Source: Bacillus sp. ISL-34 (GTDB lineage Bacteria; Bacillota; Bacilli; Bacillales; DSM-1321). From it: DNA of 64,000 bases. A program made the position numbers and the translations under genes. The notes beneath the pieces were generated by a model, which saw nothing but the letters and a program-made list of their open reading frames with translations, searched no databases and was not told where the DNA came from. Where the stretch lies: contig NZ_JAGGQJ010000023.1 in the NCBI RefSeq assembly GCF_018613325.1, positions 1 through 64,000 of the forward strand, given 5' to 3'. Below, piece after piece: positions 63,612 to 64,000 of the stretch. Position 1 is the stretch's first letter, and every line of letters starts with the position of its first letter.

Positions 63612-64000
63612 GTTAATGACCTCCTTTTAGTTCCTCTTTATCATATCTCACAAAATGGAAATTTAAACAAATATTAAAAACGGACCGAAATTGATTGGAA
63701 TAACGCACTTGCAAGAGTTTTACAACTAGCATAGCCCATGTGAAGTTTACTTACAAACTGAAGATGGCTGATGAATAATTTTTCAAGGAAGGCAAAAGGC
63801 AAAACTTGATCGATCTCTTCCTAGCCCCGGATATAACCTTTCGGTAAAACCTAAGCTTTATCATGGCTGACGTGTACAATACTGAATGAAATATTTTTAA
63901 AAGGCTTAATTACTCTTTCATAACCTAAATGAAATACACTGTTTTTCGAGCTTTCACTTTTTGATTGAATTTATTTAATGGAAGAAAACTTTCCGTAATG
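63612..64000. other. intergenic region at right edge
   Basis: AT-rich. Beyond the GNAT-like gene's upstream region I see no gene, hairpin or repeat that I can support. Confidence 0.5.

Overview
The window is a stretch of chromosome from a spore-forming, low-GC member of the Bacillaceae. It closely follows the gene order of the Bacillus subtilis safA-nad-phe-obg-min-mre-val-hem-lon-clpX-leu-ilv region. Several features (an RNase G family gene after rplU, a relocated yabR-like gene, an M15 peptidase next to ilvB, and a GC-rich intergenic repeat) point to a relative such as Peribacillus or a nearby genus rather than B. subtilis itself. Species placement is inference. Most genes lie on the minus strand, so the biological direction is mostly right to left. 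No rRNA, tRNA, CRISPR array or prophage was seen.

Layout. 1-3,030: 5' part of safA (spore coat/cortex scaffold, running off the left edge) and a frameshifted zinc metallopeptidase gene. 3,100-8,450: NAD synthesis operon nadB-nadC-nadA, with the divergent nadS-niaR pair (sulfur donor and repressor). 8,500-11,600: a repetitive protein of unknown function, then pheA and pheB, separated by a repeat element and a transposase remnant. 11,600-18,300: obgE, spo0B, rpmA, prp, rplU (with L21 leader), rng, spoIVFB and spoIVFA. 18,500-26,900: yabR-like gene (+), then minD, minC, mreD, mreC, mreB, radC, maf, spoIIB and comC. 27,100-34,200: second repeat copy with a transposase remnant, folC, two tandem ATP-grasp genes (+), valS with a T-box leader, and a small membrane protein. 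34,200-44,900: ysxE, spoVID, the haem operon hemA-hemX-hemC-hemD-hemB-hemL, a ysxD-like membrane protein and ysxC. 44,900-53,800: lonA, lonB, third repeat copy, clpX, tig and a TPR protein. 53,900-62,500: ilvB-ilvH-ilvC-leuA-leuB-leuC-leuD behind a leucine T-box and a possible CodY site. 62,600-64,000: an M15 peptidase and a small GNAT-like protein.

How the genes work together. Four themes dominate. (1) Sporulation: SafA and SpoVID are partner LysM scaffold proteins; SpoIVFA/SpoIVFB control pro-sigma-K processing; Spo0B is in the phosphorelay; SpoIIB acts in engulfment; YsxE is coat-associated; LonB is forespore-linked. (2) Cell shape and division: MreBCD and MinCD. (3) Cofactor and amino-acid synthesis: NAD, haem, folate, phenylalanine and branched-chain amino acids, with visible leader RNAs (Leu T-box, Val T-box, L21 leader). 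(4) Ribosome biogenesis and proteostasis: Obg, YsxC, L21, L27 and its Prp protease, Lon, ClpX and trigger factor.

The least explained parts are: a ~230-bp repeat present three times in the same orientation with ~128-bp cores, two copies lying beside transposase fragments and one bracketed by duplicated terminators; the divergent ATP-grasp pair; the QA(I/L/T)G-repeat protein; and a 21-bp tandem repeat between spoVID and hemL.
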